From Trichosphaerium sp. ATCC 40318 (Eukaryota > Discosea > Flabellinia > Trichosidae), in the NCBI GenBank assembly GCA_038496445.1, contig JALMLS010000525.1:124001-188000 (forward strand): a DNA stretch of 64,000 nt. Reading direction: 5' to 3'. Shown piece after piece: positions 24,195-36,383 of the stretch (its first letter is position 1; every line of letters starts with the position of its first letter). Position numbers and translations under genes: made by a program. Under the pieces are notes generated by a model. That model had not been told where the DNA came from and ran no database searches. It worked only from the letters and a program-made list of their open reading frames with translations.

Positions 24195-25166
24195 GATAGT
24201 GAGTTGTTGTTATGTCTGTGTTGACTGTTTTTAATTGATAGTTCTTGTGTTTTCAAAAAGTCCCGCAATTTTCGGACCGTTATGGCCGATAAAAACTGCA
24301 CATTCTTAAAACATCATATCGTTCCCTACACTTTTTTTCTCGGTACGAAATTGATATTAAAGCCATGTACAAGTAAGCTTACACGTACTAAATTTGAAAA
24401 AAAGTGGAATTTCTACTTCTTGTCACTGTAGTTCGCACAACTCTCCATATTATTATCTCGTCTATCTATACCTGAAAAACTCTTTCGCAAGTGGCTGGTT
24501 GCTAAATGTGTTTCCCCGTGTTCGCAAAAACAAGAGATTTTTGCGGGCTTTATTGTAAATCACATCCAAAAACCTCCTCAGATTACTAATTTACTTGCTA
24601 CTTCTACTTGTTTTAATTTCGATCCAACTCTTCTGTATTGCAATACCTAAAAACTGATGTAGAATAGTTTTAGTAAAGATAGCCTAAGTAAACGAGTAAT
24701 TAGCTATTGAAAACAACACAAATAAATCCTTTTTTTAGAGTGACGTCACATAGCAAAAAGTTCTTTTTGATTTTTTGACACTAAAAGTCAACCAAGAGCT
24801 CATTGTGGATAGTGTGGATTTCGCGCCTGTGTTGTTCACTATGAAGAGCTAACGGTTAGTTTATTTGAGAAAGTCTACGAATAGGTGGTAGCTGAATTAT
24901 AAGTCAGGTTCGATTCCTATTTTTTTCACGCAACTAGAAATTTATGATGTGGGCCAAAATAATGACCTAGACATTGCACTCACAGTTGTGTTTTACTAGA
25001 CCTCGATTAATCTCACTTCGGTCGGCAAACCAGACGGCACGAATTTCACCTTTTTGTCCGGCCTTGAAAAGCCCTGGTTTACGAAGCCTTTGAGAGAAGA
25101 CTTAAAAATAGCTATTCTGAATTGCGTTGAAAACTGAATTCGATAAATAGCGTTAATTACGTAATT
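24195..25166. other. Longest gene-free stretch, divergent promoter region
   Basis: About 970 bp between divergent genes. AT-rich with many homopolymer runs. It contains a perfect TGACGTCA at 24741-24748. A GC-richer patch at 24990-25110 has an open minus-strand frame (LFKAGQKGEIRAVWFADRSE) but no start, splice partner or family could be tied to it. A tRNA-like T-loop near 24907 was examined and rejected. Confidence 0.5.
24741..24748. promoter_or_regulatory. Perfect TGACGTCA palindrome (CRE/ATF-type bZIP site)
   Basis: TGACGTCA is the full cAMP-response-element core bound by bZIP CREB/ATF proteins in many eukaryotes. It sits in the gap between the divergent secreted-repeat and F-box genes, 547 bp from one start and 419 bp from the other. 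Function here is inferred only from the match. Confidence 0.35.
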
Positions 25167-28100
25167 ATGGCCGCCTCTATCCAGCACATTGGTGATTTTC
25201 CACCAGAGCTATTGACATTCATTTTTCTTGAATTAAAGCCTATAGATGTGCTAAAATGCGCGTGCGTTAACCGCACATGGTCAATATCGACGGATCATGA
25301 CTCCTTATGGAGGGTAGGCGCGAAATAGATCCGTACTAACTTGTTGACCGCTTTTAGGAACTTTACAAGCGCGAAACGACTTGCTACGCTCATATTAACA
25401 ACTGGAGAGAAGCTTGTATCCGTTTATCGATGGTAGACTTTAATCTAAAAAATGGAAGGCTGTATCCAACTATGATTGCAAGTAACTACTCCAAGCACGT
25501 TTTATATCTCATCGAGAGTACACATATGACTTACAGATGGAAAATAGGGACCCAACTGGTTATGACCGAGTTAGTTTTTTTTTTTCAAAAAAATCAGCAA
25601 AAAAACGAAGTCTAGCACTTTAGAGACTCTCTGACTCTTTCCTTTAGATTGGCATAGATAATAAATATCTAGGATCACCAGTGATTTCGGTACAGTGGTC
25701 TAAACTTGGATATCATGGATCTCACGAGACTGTACGCTGATCTTTAACATTGGTTTGTGCTGTTTGAAATAATGAGTTGTAGAGAAGTCCGTTGTACACA
25801 GATATTGTTGACCCTATTCAACAAAAGATTGATATATTGCCATGTACAAAATCAAACACATATAAATATGCAGAACAGTTTGAGAACGTTACTTTGGTAT
25901 GAAGAAAAAGGCGAAAGGAAGTATTGCCAAATTGTTTTTGTTGAAACTATTTTTACACTTTTTTTTTTGTTTTACTACTGTTGTACTTAACTGGATTTTT
26001 TAAGATGTTTGCTGATGGTTATACAAATAATTCAATGCGAATTATGTCAAACTATAAGAAGGGACAAGAACCAAAAGTTCTTTCTGAGTTTGGCACGTTC
26101 TCTTGTCTTTTTTTTTTAGTTCTAATAAAATGTAAAGAAATCAAATTCCGATCAAGAGGATCACATTATATCCAGTATCATTACAATGAAGATACCTCAG
26201 CCAAATTATTATGCACATTTTACGAGTATGAAACACGTAGTCTTCCTGAAATAAAGCTCATTGATCTGGAAACACAAGAAGTGATGTAAGTTCCATTCAA
26301 CTCTTTTTAACAAACACTTAGAACTAAAAACTTATTAGAGATTTATCTTTTTCTGTTGAAGTAATTCCAGATAAGGTAACTGTTTACAATGGATATACAT
26401 TTATTGCTTGCTTATAGTTCTGAACATGTTTAGGTATACACATACAATGGAAATATGATTGTAATATCACGTCCTATGAACAAGAGTACGAAAACCTTCA
26501 AAAAACCCTAATTTACCAAATGTTAGCTGTAATAGCTTCTAAAAAAAGCTATGAGGTGTTTGAGATTATAGGAGAAACGTGTATTCCAAAGTGTAAGATT
26601 GAAAGCTATAGTGGTCCTAGAGCAAGTGAAGTAAGTAATGCATCTGCTTGTTTTTTATTCTCATGTGTCATGTACTAATTATCTTTAGCGTTGCTGCTCA
26701 ATGGATACTAATACAAAACAGGTACTCTAACATTCCTCATTTTGTATGTATACAAATCACCTAGTTAAGTCGTACTGTAGATTGTTGTAAGTGTTGGTAT
26801 TAACAATGTGTCCAATTACAATGGCAAGACATGGATATGTGTTCATGACTATGAAAAGGATCAGGAAATAGTGACTAGAAAAATACCAATGAAAGTGAAG
26901 AATCTTCTCTTAAAACACAACAAACTAGTTGCTGTATGAAGTTTTTTTGATGTTCTTTTTTTTTTTTCTTTTTCTTCTTTGGCTTTTACGTTCAGTTTGC
27001 TTATTGGTTTTTTTGAAGTGTCTTGATAAGTATTTATTATTTTTGAATCCTAAGACACTTGATACTATATATACTGTAAAAGTACAATATATTTACTCAT
27101 GGTTTATGCTTGCAACATGGATAGATCCTCAGAGGCTTGTAATCAAAGTATGTGTTTAACTAATTTTTTTGAAATTTGTCATTTTTCCCCTTTTGTTAAC
27201 TGACTCATTTTATTGATAGAGTGGTGAGCATATTCTTATGTATGACTTTGGTATGGGTTCAAGACAACCTTCTAAAATTAAGCTCGTGTGCTTGAATCAG
27301 GACAAAAAGAATAGCATTATCACGAAAAAATATCAAGTACAAAAACATAAAGGAAACAAAACTCTCCTACCTCCTCTCTAACCTACACTACCAATGAACC
27401 CCTGTACAATATGATACACTAACCGAATTTATAAAGGGAGAAATGGAAGAGTTCGAAGTTGAACCACAAAGAATCTTTGACGAATTTTGTAAAAGAAATT
27501 CTGTCTTTTGTACTGAGCAGTATAAAACTGTTACCTGTTGCAGACGTTTTGCTCAAACTGAAAACAAAAAGTACTTTCTTGTCACCTTCATGTACTTATC
27601 TACTTTCTAACATTTTCAAAAGGTTTTATGTAATCATTGATGGAGCAGCATCAATGGCAAATAGAAAAATGAAGTATAACTTTTTGGTATGTTTTTTCTC
27701 GAAATATTCTTCATTTTTTTTGTTTTTCATTAATGGTTTTTAGCTTCGTGATCTTGTGTCTTTGAAAGATTTATGCTTTGAGCACTATTTTTATCCTGTT
27801 CAATGGTATGATAAAGATGTCAAACTAAGTACACAAGGTAGGGCTTTGATTGCGCTTCAGTCTAATATCCACTTCCTTTTTCTCCTAATTCTTTGAAGGC
27901 GAACCACTTTTGCATTCAAGTCCGGGATGCTATGGACTTGCATGGATTTTTGCAATGAGACGTAATGAAAATAACGAATGGGATTACACTGATTGTACAA
28001 TCAGTACGTTAACCTTTGCTCTGTATTGAAACTACTATTTTAAAACGGTTATACACTAAGCTCGATCTAAAATCGTTCATTTTTTTTACATGAAAAACTA

Positions 28101-28463
28101 ACTTTTTTTTACCTCAGATGAAGTGAGTGGGTTATCGCAGGATCAAAAAATACCTAATATTGGATCCGAGAACAGCTTATTTTAGACAGTTTGTTTATCT
28201 AAACAGAATGATTTGTTTCAGATGTAACGAACGATCTTGTACTCTATTCTTCAAGATTTACAAAATACCCAATTTTCTTATTGAACTTTGACGAAGATTA
28301 TGCGCATCGACGAATGTTATTCCAACTAAATAAAGGACACTATTACCATACAATAAGGCCACGTTTCTCTTACACACGTTCTTTCATCTTTTCGTGTGCC
28401 CTTTTCCATTTTATTTTATGCTATTATAACTTTCTTAAACTCTACAGGATGGTTCCAACATGA
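25167..28463 (+). CDS. Long F-box protein, C-terminal region unrecognised
   Basis: N-terminal F-box is clear: IGDFPPELLTFIFLELKPID, VLKCACVNRTWSISTDHDSL and WREL. About 20 short exons follow, encoding soluble sequence with recurrent beta-strand-like pieces (YEVFEIIGETCIPKCKIESY, TWICVHDYEKDQEIV, LVIKSGEHILMYDF, LAWIFAMRRNENNEWDYTD). This spacing could be a beta-propeller, but no WD or Kelch signature is seen. The last exon reads DLVLYSSRFTKYPIFLLNFD and can end at TGA 28461-28463. F-box proteins link substrates to SCF ubiquitin ligases; the target is unknown. Its 3' end appears to overlap the last exon of the convergent gene. Confidence 0.7.
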
Positions 28464-31400
28464 AAATCCCACGTGACAGATACCACGCAAAGGATTATTG
28501 TCATTGAGCACCATTGGACGAGATTTATGACCTCTTTGAGAAGCAAAAACTTCTATACCTCTACGACTATCGTAATTGATGGTATAATCGATCCACGCTG
28601 AACAACAATTAGCCAATGAAAAGGTTTCAATGAAAAAAAAAAAAAAAAAAAGGGATCCAAAAAATGTAGCTTCTCACACGTACCAGCTGTATTGAATCTC
28701 GAGTGGAAGTCACGTGCTAACACAATTGGACGTATACCTTTACCATTTCCTTTCTTTATCCATGATTCATGTTTTTCAAAAGCCATAATGCCAATGTGAT
28801 ATTCACGCTTCGACACAGTCAATAAAAAAAAAGCAAGTTTAAGAGGTCCGTACTGCGTTTTTATTTTTGAACGATGGTTCGCCATGAGTGCTTAATGTAA
28901 TGAATATGTTTATGCCCTTGGCCTATAGTACGGTTATTTAAATAAACATGTAACTAAGTGCGTGTACAGTGAACGAAACTGTGCCTCCACCATTTCTTCT
29001 AAACCGGGCTAAAATAACACTAAGCTTTCTTTTTGGATATTGATTAGTTGTACCTGGTAAGAATGCTTCTCTGGTCTTAAGGCACTCTAGTGTAAATGCA
29101 AAACCATGATCACGATGGAAAGGAGGATGAATATGAACCTGCAAAGAAATAAATTTCCTCAAAAAGAAAGAGTTCAATTATGTTACCATTGATGAGAAGG
29201 CGTGTTTGTTCCAGTTTGGTGGGTTTGTTGGAGACCATATTCTGAAGCTCCTACCTTTAGACTTACATCTTTGTATTTGATGCCTTTTAAATCGGTTATC
29301 AAGAGTAGTAACATGGGTGCAATTACCTGAATTTATTGTGGAAGTTGGATTTGTCATCTCTCGTGAATTGCTTCCATACTTGATCCGGAATTATGATGTT
29401 TTGAACATATGACAGAGGTGTTAAGCTTGGTAAATGTCCTTCCCAACAAAAGTGGCTATCTCTTGACATATAAAAATCTAGCACATCGCTAAAAGAAATC
29501 AAATTAAAAGAAGGCCAAGTAAAGCTGAAGAAAAAAAAATTGAAATCTGCGAACATACACAGATTTAAGAGCTGCATTTCTTCCTTTCTTTTCGAGATAT
29601 TGAGCACAGATATCAGTTGCTAGGACCTGTACCGCTTTTAGTTTATTGTGGACTGGCATTTTGTACCTCTGGCCAATTCCTTATTGCTCCAGCGTTTACT
29701 TTGCTTGCATCACAAAGTTCTCTTTTTTCCTTCTTTCCTGTTTGGCAAAACGGACGATGATTGTACACTTTTCCACTATGGAATGCCGTTGCCGCTTGTG
29801 GTGTCCTACCACCATATTTAGGTTGTGTTTAATGGTTTTGTATACGCACATGTTAAAGTCAGGGTGGCGCATGATCTCAGGAGCGAGGACAATGATAATA
29901 TCTAAACAGTGTTAATCTAGCACAACTTTTCACAGAAAAGAAACAAATGTAGCGCTTCGCTTATAACAAAAACCCATTAATACCTCCGTAGTGTACACCC
30001 GTATGTGGACCAATGATGGAGAATATGTTTCGATTGGTGCCCATGTGCTTGTCGATCTAAAACAGGAAATGAACAAAAAAATTTAGGATTTCATTTTATA
30101 CTCACGTGATATCCAATACCGGTTGATTTATGGTTAGCTATGACATTTGCAAACTTTCTTATTTCAACACGAAGTCTTTCCAATGTTCTTCTTCTATTTA
30201 TTTTTCGGGCAAGGCTCAGAACAATCTTATCAAGATCTCTAGTCCCTTGCTTCCTTGCAATGCATAGTTCTCGTTTAAGAGTACATTTAATCCAGTCATC
30301 CATGGTACGACGGTTAATATGATGTTTCTTGTTGGCTTCACTAAGGAAAATAAGAAAGTTGGCGATAGGACTTTGTGGGAGGGAAACCGTACAATATTAC
30401 GCCACGAATAACTGAATCTGCTCGTGTCAAGCTCAAAGCAGCCTTGAAAGGATTTTTCGCAATGTAATCTTGGAATTCCTTAGATACTAGGCATCCAGAT
30501 AACATAACTAGACGAAAAACACTGAGGGAGCAACGATGTGAAGGTCTAAATCCGGAACACTACAAAAAAAAATAAATTTCTTCCTAAATAACATTTGAAG
30601 GAGCGAGTACCAAGGTCACAATTTCTGGTGGCGCCGTCAATCTGCGTCTAGAAATAAAGAATCAGACGGTGGCTTGGCAGAGTATGTACCCAAATCTATC
30701 GTTTATAGAGGAGAAGATAAAGTCTCTGTTCGCTTCGAAATTGATATTCGCGTTTGTTCCTCTTATTGGAACAACACGTGGAGAAAGTTGCCAATGTGGG
30801 TTTGCAATTTTGCTTTGCTGTTGCTGATGATTCCTATGTTGTACGATATCTCGATGTGAGAACTCATGGCGAGATCTACCGCCCTGGTGATGATGCTGAT
30901 GATGATAACCATGCTGACCATGTTGACCACGCTGACCACGGTGTTGAGGTTTCCAATCACCATGTTCTCTTGAAAGAGGAAATACTATGATAGCCATATC
31001 AATTTTTGTGGTGACTGATTTTATAGGCTAAAGGCATTTTAACACGTGATGTAAGTAGAATAAATAAATTACCTTGTTGAGGTCTACATTATGCAAGAGT
31101 GAAGAGAATGTTGCGTAATTTCCAGAGGAGTTATGGTCATCAAGAATGGCAAAAATAATATTTCTAAAATGACCGTTGAATTCTTGTAGAACTTCCAAAA
31201 AAAGGCGAGCCACGTGATTTGGTGGATTAGCAAAAGCACCGCATCCCAACGCTCCCAAAACTAGGTCTTTGTGTTTCTAGTCAGAGTGAGTACAAATACT
31301 AAGACAAAAAGGCGCCTAGCCATGTTGTACGTGAATGATTGCGATTTTGAATATTGTTCGGATTTTTTCTTTGGTCCCTTTAGCATACTTCTCTGTCATC

Positions 31401-33577
31401 CAACGACGATCTTTGCTTAGTTTAGGATTTCTAAAGGGTAAAAATTAGAATAACGTAGCGGTATTGAGACAATTAAAACACATACCGGTATGCAGCCACG
31501 CCGACGAGATTCACAAAAAAGTATCTGTTCAAGAATGGGTATCCGTCACCTTCAGTTCCTCTTTGATAGTGTTAGTTCCAACTATGATACAACGTATATG
31601 GTACTTACCTAAATACAGTAACGTTAGGCGCGTATGACCCTCCAAAATCATCAATTGGATATCGACTATGATTGACTTTACACAGTGTATCTAACTTTGT
31701 GATGCACGTGTAGTACGAAGAACGCCTCACTATGCATTCCTCTTGAGCCCTAGAAGCGACAGTCATTATTATGTATCGACTTAAATACTTACCAATGGCC
31801 ACGTGTGTATCCACCTCCAGGATGATCTTTATTTGCCATAACAAGAGATAAAACAGGACGTTTACATGCTTCCTGTAGTTGCTTGGCAGCCTCCAAGGTG
31901 TCCATATCCACGACAAAAACTTTAGTTCTTAGAGTTCCACGCCCAGGGTGTCTAAAATTGAATCCTCTATATCACGTGATTAGAAATTTAATAAATTTCG
32001 TCAAAAAGACAGTACCGTTTGTAGAACTTTGTGTTCTTTGCAGATTCGGTAATCTTGTCACGAGGTAACGTGATGATGTTTCCATTTTCGAGAATGTATT
32101 TACCTGAAAACACTTAAAACAAAAAAAAATTAAGTCAAATGTTGCTACCTCTGTGCATCGCTTCTAGAGTACAAACCATTATTGCTACAAGCATTTGATG
32201 TACTTTAGATTTATCACGTCTATTAACACTTTTTTTGTACTCCTTGAACCATTTAAGCCATAGAGCAGCACGAAAATCTCTTTTGATGAAAATACAATGT
32301 TAGCGCTTGTAAGATTTTTTCTGAGAAAAAAGAAGTGGATTTCAAACGTACTTTTGATGTAGGCCCTTTTTGCGTTTAAAGTCAATAATGTTTTCTCCAC
32401 AATGCTCTATTTCTTTGTAAACACAATCACCGCTACCACCTGATCTTATCTTGTCTTTGAACATGGCGAGAAGATCGAAACTGTCATCTTGAGCATTATC
32501 TTTCGGAACTTTTATATTGTTATTCTGTTCCTGAATTGGTGCAGCCTGCATAGTGATACAAAGGTCGTCGTCATCGTCACTCAAATCATCTAGTCCAAAA
32601 GAAGGAGGAGGAGAGTTATGAGAGTTGCTTATAGGTTCCAAACCGTGTACACACGGTTGCTTAAGAAAAAATGTTTGAGAACAGCAAAAATAGATAGGCA
32701 AATCTCATACCTCCTTTAGTTTGCCTTCGTCAGCCGTGTCCTCCTTATACGCCTTTTGAGGCCTTTTTTTCAGTTTACTCACTATTGACTGTATGCCGTT
32801 GGGGTTAAGAGCTTGGTTATTCACAGCAGGCGCTAATAATCAGTCAACAAAAACACGTGTCAAAAAAAAAATACCTGGAGACAAAGGGTGATTATAATCA
32901 CAGTCCTCGTACTCTGGCTCATAATCATCGTACTCTGGCCCATAATCATCGTACTCTGGTTCATACACAGGGTTATGTATTCCTTCATCATATTGTTCTT
33001 CTTCGTATCCTTGTTCATCGTAGTACCCATACTCATCGTTTTGATTACCAGGTGAGATATCTGGACTTGAATCATTCAGTACTTTGCTGAAAGACCTCTG
33101 ATACGATGGACTTGATGGTGACGGGTGAATATCGTTTTCTTCATCATAAGAAGTACCAAGGTAGTCACCATGTAACTTTTCTACAGGTTCAGGGTCGTGT
33201 ACATAATTATTAGGAGGTGGAGGGGCACGGCGTGCAGGACGACGTTGGTTTCCTTGAACAGTATCAGCGAAGACACCATCATCCACTGGATCATCTCCAA
33301 GACTTGGGTCTGCCTCTTCAAGGCCATGCTCAGTTCCCTTCTTCTCAGGAGCTTTCAGTGGGCTATATTCAGTAGCATAGGTCTCGTCTGGGTCGCTATC
33401 GTAGTAGTTTTGGTCGTTAAACCCGTAGTTTTGTTCCCACTCCTCCATTGGATTTTTGAAGTAGTCAGAATAGTCACAAGTTTCATTATTTTCGTAGTTC
33501 CTGTCGACATTGTCTGTACAGTTCCTGTCTCTATCTTTGTCTATAACATCGCTGAACGACAGCGGCCTTGAAAGCAA
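28416..33577 (-). CDS. PARG-like (TIGR02452/DUF2263) protein with disordered N-terminus and large unrecognised C-terminal region
   Basis: The N-terminal exon is acidic and Tyr-rich with a short tandem repeat (EYDDYGPEYDDYEPEYED). The middle holds a microbial PARG-like domain: NKDHPGGGYTRGHWAQEE contains the catalytic GGG-X7-QEE, followed by YAPNVTVFR and VLGALGCGAFANPPNHVARL. PARG enzymes cleave ADP-ribose polymers. A Gln/His/Gly linker (HGQHGYHHQHHHQGG) leads to a long C-terminal region including FEANRDFIFSSINDRFGYIL, FRPSHRCSLSVFRLVMLSG, SIIGPHTGVHYGDIIIVLAP and WSPTNPPNWNKHAFSSMVH, which I cannot assign. The true start lies upstream of the first clear exon (no ATG in frame). Coding to 28938 is well supported; the exons at 28416-28885 (IKKGNGKGIRPIVLARDF, YTINYDSRRGIEVF) may be the C-terminus or a separate small gene beginning MANHRSK. 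Confidence 0.75.
32908..32969 (-). repeat. 21-bp tandem repeat, three copies, in the PARG-like gene
   Basis: tcgtactctggctcataatca recurs with a 21-bp period, with one or a few changes per copy. It encodes the acidic-aromatic heptapeptide repeat (EYDDYGP, EYDDYEP) of the disordered N-terminal region. Confidence 0.8.
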
Positions 33578-34154
33578 TTAGAGAAAAGACAGTACAGCGA
33601 GGAGTAGAAAGAAAAGTTATGTTTGACAAAACTGTGTTGACCGTACGGCTGGTTTTGATCAACGGCTGTACCATGCTTAATGGTCCCCAATTCGTATTCC
33701 TTTGAGAGCATTAGAAAATTTTAAAGGGATAACCGTACTGTACCATTTTTAAAGAGGCGCGCTCAGTTAGAGCCTGGTAACCACGTGGCTTTTAAAAAAC
33801 CAGAAAAACGTTTTGTTTCGTAAAACACAACCAACCAGTAGCCCCAGTTGAATAAAGTGGTTAATTACCAAACAAGTATAAAATTACTTATTCACCAGCT
33901 GCGAACGTCGTGTTTGTGAATGTCACTTAATTTGTCAGAGATTTTTCACGTGGACTTAATCTCAGCTCTTCACAGACCGAAGATGGCCCTAAAACTAATT
34001 TTCAACACTTACCCAGATTCAAGGGCGCTGTAAAACTATTTAAACTTTGAAACAAGCTTGTGAGAAAGTAAAGTAAAAAAAGTGTAGATTTCGCTATTTT
34101 TGGTCTTGTTTTTATTGGTTATCTCTCCAAAACTGCTAAAACTACTCAAAGATC
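33578..34154. other. Divergent promoter gap
   Basis: About 580 bp between the first clear exon of the PARG-like gene and the start of the MORN gene. A missing 5' exon of the PARG-like gene is probably here (one candidate ATG on the minus strand near 33673 reads MVQPLIKTSRT but its splice phase did not fit). CACGTG occurs near 33784 and 33947. No other feature is seen. Confidence 0.45.
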
Positions 34155-36243
34155 ATGTCTCTGGACGATATTGTACGTAAATTTTAGGTATATACAGCTA
34201 ACACTCTTCAGGATGCTCTACTAGCCGACTTTGGTACAACTATTGTTTAAACTTACCTAATACCATTCCGCAGACTCCCCAAAGGACGGCATTAGCGATA
34301 GTGTACAAGACGTAAATATTGATGATGAATTGGGTGATATGCTTTCAGAATTGGAAGCAGACATAGATAAAGAGGATACCAAGCCTAAGGTACATCATAT
34401 ACCGCTAGTTGTATCGCTTTCCTTACTTAATCGAGCTAGGAAGAACCAATTAAATCAATACAGCCTCCACGCCCGTCTGTACGCGGTATTAACGTTCTAC
34501 GCACAAAAACTAACAATTACGAAGCTGCTTGATGATTACCAACAGGAAGAAGAAACGGAGTCTTCTCCTCCAGTGTTCAAGGCCAATGACAATATAATTG
34601 AACGTAAATCAATTAATCTTGTAAACGGAGATCACTATGAAGGTAAAAACCACCAAACAGAATTTTTATCCCAAAGAAGAAAATTTCTTTCAAAATTGGC
34701 ATCAACTCAACTATTTTGATACAATGTGGTTTAGTTAATTTGGTTGTTTAGGTGAGTATAAAGGTATTAAGAGACACGGAAAGGGTGTTTATACATTCGC
34801 AAGTGGTGATAAGTGCGTCCAGATGACGAAATGTTGTTTCAGCTAATTTTTTTGGTTTTTTTTAAAGATATGATGGTGAGTACCATGAAGGTAAGATGCA
34901 CGGAAAAGGCCATTATGTATATGCAAACGGAACTGTATATAAGGTATTAATAAGTCTTTTACAAGTTTTGTTATTGTAGTTGTAACGTTGTGTTAACCCA
35001 ACTTGTGCTGATGGTGGGTATTTAGGGAGAATTTAAGAATAATAAGTATGATGGTCATGGTGTTTATTTTAAATCAACAGGAGAGAAGTATACTGGTGAC
35101 TTTAAAAATGATAAGTTTGATGGCAAAGGAACATATACTTTTACAAATGGAGACACTTACAGAGGTAAGGCTAGATTTGTTGCCTTTTTTTTTTGAACCT
35201 CTGGGTTTATTAGAGAATCTGTACTTGTCAGCAATTAGTGTTTTTATACTTTACGATTAGGCGAGTTTAAAAATGGAGTACAGCATGGTAAGGGTAAGAT
35301 GCGCACTGCCCAAGGAAGTACCTATGAAGGTGATTTCGTTAATGGTAAATTATCTGGAAGAGCATCACTCAAGACACAAAATGGTATTGGCGTTCCAAAT
35401 AACTTGACATTTGACTAGTTAATAGGTAGCACGTATGAGGGAGATTTAGTGGATAATGTACCAAGCGGAGAGGGTACAATAGCTTATCCCGATAACTCTA
35501 CATACGAAGGTCAACTAGAGAAAGGTGTTCCACATGGTAAAGGGACACGAACTTACGATAATGGCGATATCTACAACGGGAGTTGGTCACATGGAAAAAA
35601 AAATGGTACTAACCTTTGACCAATAACTTGTGGTTGCTAACACAAAATGTGTATTAGGTTTTGGGAAGTACATCTTTTCAGACGGATCACTCTATGAGGG
35701 AGACTATAAAAATGATATCAAGGAAGGAAGAGGATCATATACCTTCGCACATGGTGATACATATGAAGGCGAATACAAAGCGAACAAACCTAATGGACGT
35801 GGTTTGTATACTTTCGTACAAGGTGGCACATATGATGGTGATCACGTGGACGGTAAATTTAATGGAAAGGGTACACATACAGAAGCAAATGGAAGTGTAT
35901 ACTCAGGTGATTTTGTTGGTGGTAAACGTCATGGAAAAGGAACATGGAAATCTTCAAAAGGTTCTAAATACACAGTACGGTTTTAATATTTCTTGTATTG
36001 AATGAGGTTACACTAAACCTTTGTGAAGGGTGATTGGAGCAAAGGAGTCATATCTGGCTCCGGTAGATATGAATATACCAATGGAGTTGTATACGAGGTA
36101 AGAGCTGACTGTTTATTCTATGTATGGTTAAATATTCCTAGGGAGAACTTGTAAATGGTAAGCCACATGGGAATGGGGTATTAATAAATGGCGAAGATAG
36201 AACACAAGGCGTATTTGAGGCTGGTCAGTTTGTTCAAGAATAA
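34155..36243 (+). CDS. MORN-repeat protein, about 15 repeats
   Basis: Short acidic N-terminus (MSLDDIDALLADF, GISDSVQDVNIDDELGDMLS) is followed by about 15 MORN repeats of 23 aa, such as YDGEYHEGKMHGKGHYVYA, YTGDFKNDKFDGKGTYTF and YEGDYKNDIKEGRGSYTF, to the C-terminal GVFEAGQFVQE and TAA at 36241-36243. MORN arrays form elongated beta-sheets that serve as scaffolds at membranes or the cytoskeleton; many bind phospholipid or other proteins. No catalytic domain is fused. About 12 introns, several at the same point in the repeat, just before the G of the YxG motif. Confidence 0.9.
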
Positions 36244-36383
36244 ATATAATGTAAATCATTTTCTAATAGAAGCGAGTTACATTATATTATCATTGCATAC
36301 AAGTTTGAATGATTTTGTTTCTCAACCAAAAAAAAAACTCTGAGGATGCTTTGAATGAGTTTTATTTAGTTTTTAGGTGTTAA

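Noticed and set aside
24830-24950. tRNA-like T-loop GGTTCGATTCC
   Set aside because: The loop matches, but the T-stem has two mismatches and no acceptor or anticodon stem pairs with it. At most a degenerate tRNA relic.
33197-33571. 124-codon plus-strand hydrophobic frame
   Set aside because: Antisense to the acidic N-terminal exon of the PARG-like gene; acidic codons read backwards give Val/Ile/Leu-rich shadows.
35661-36005. Second long frame inside the MORN gene
   Set aside because: A shadow of the repeat in another frame; the MORN frame is continuous and matches the family.
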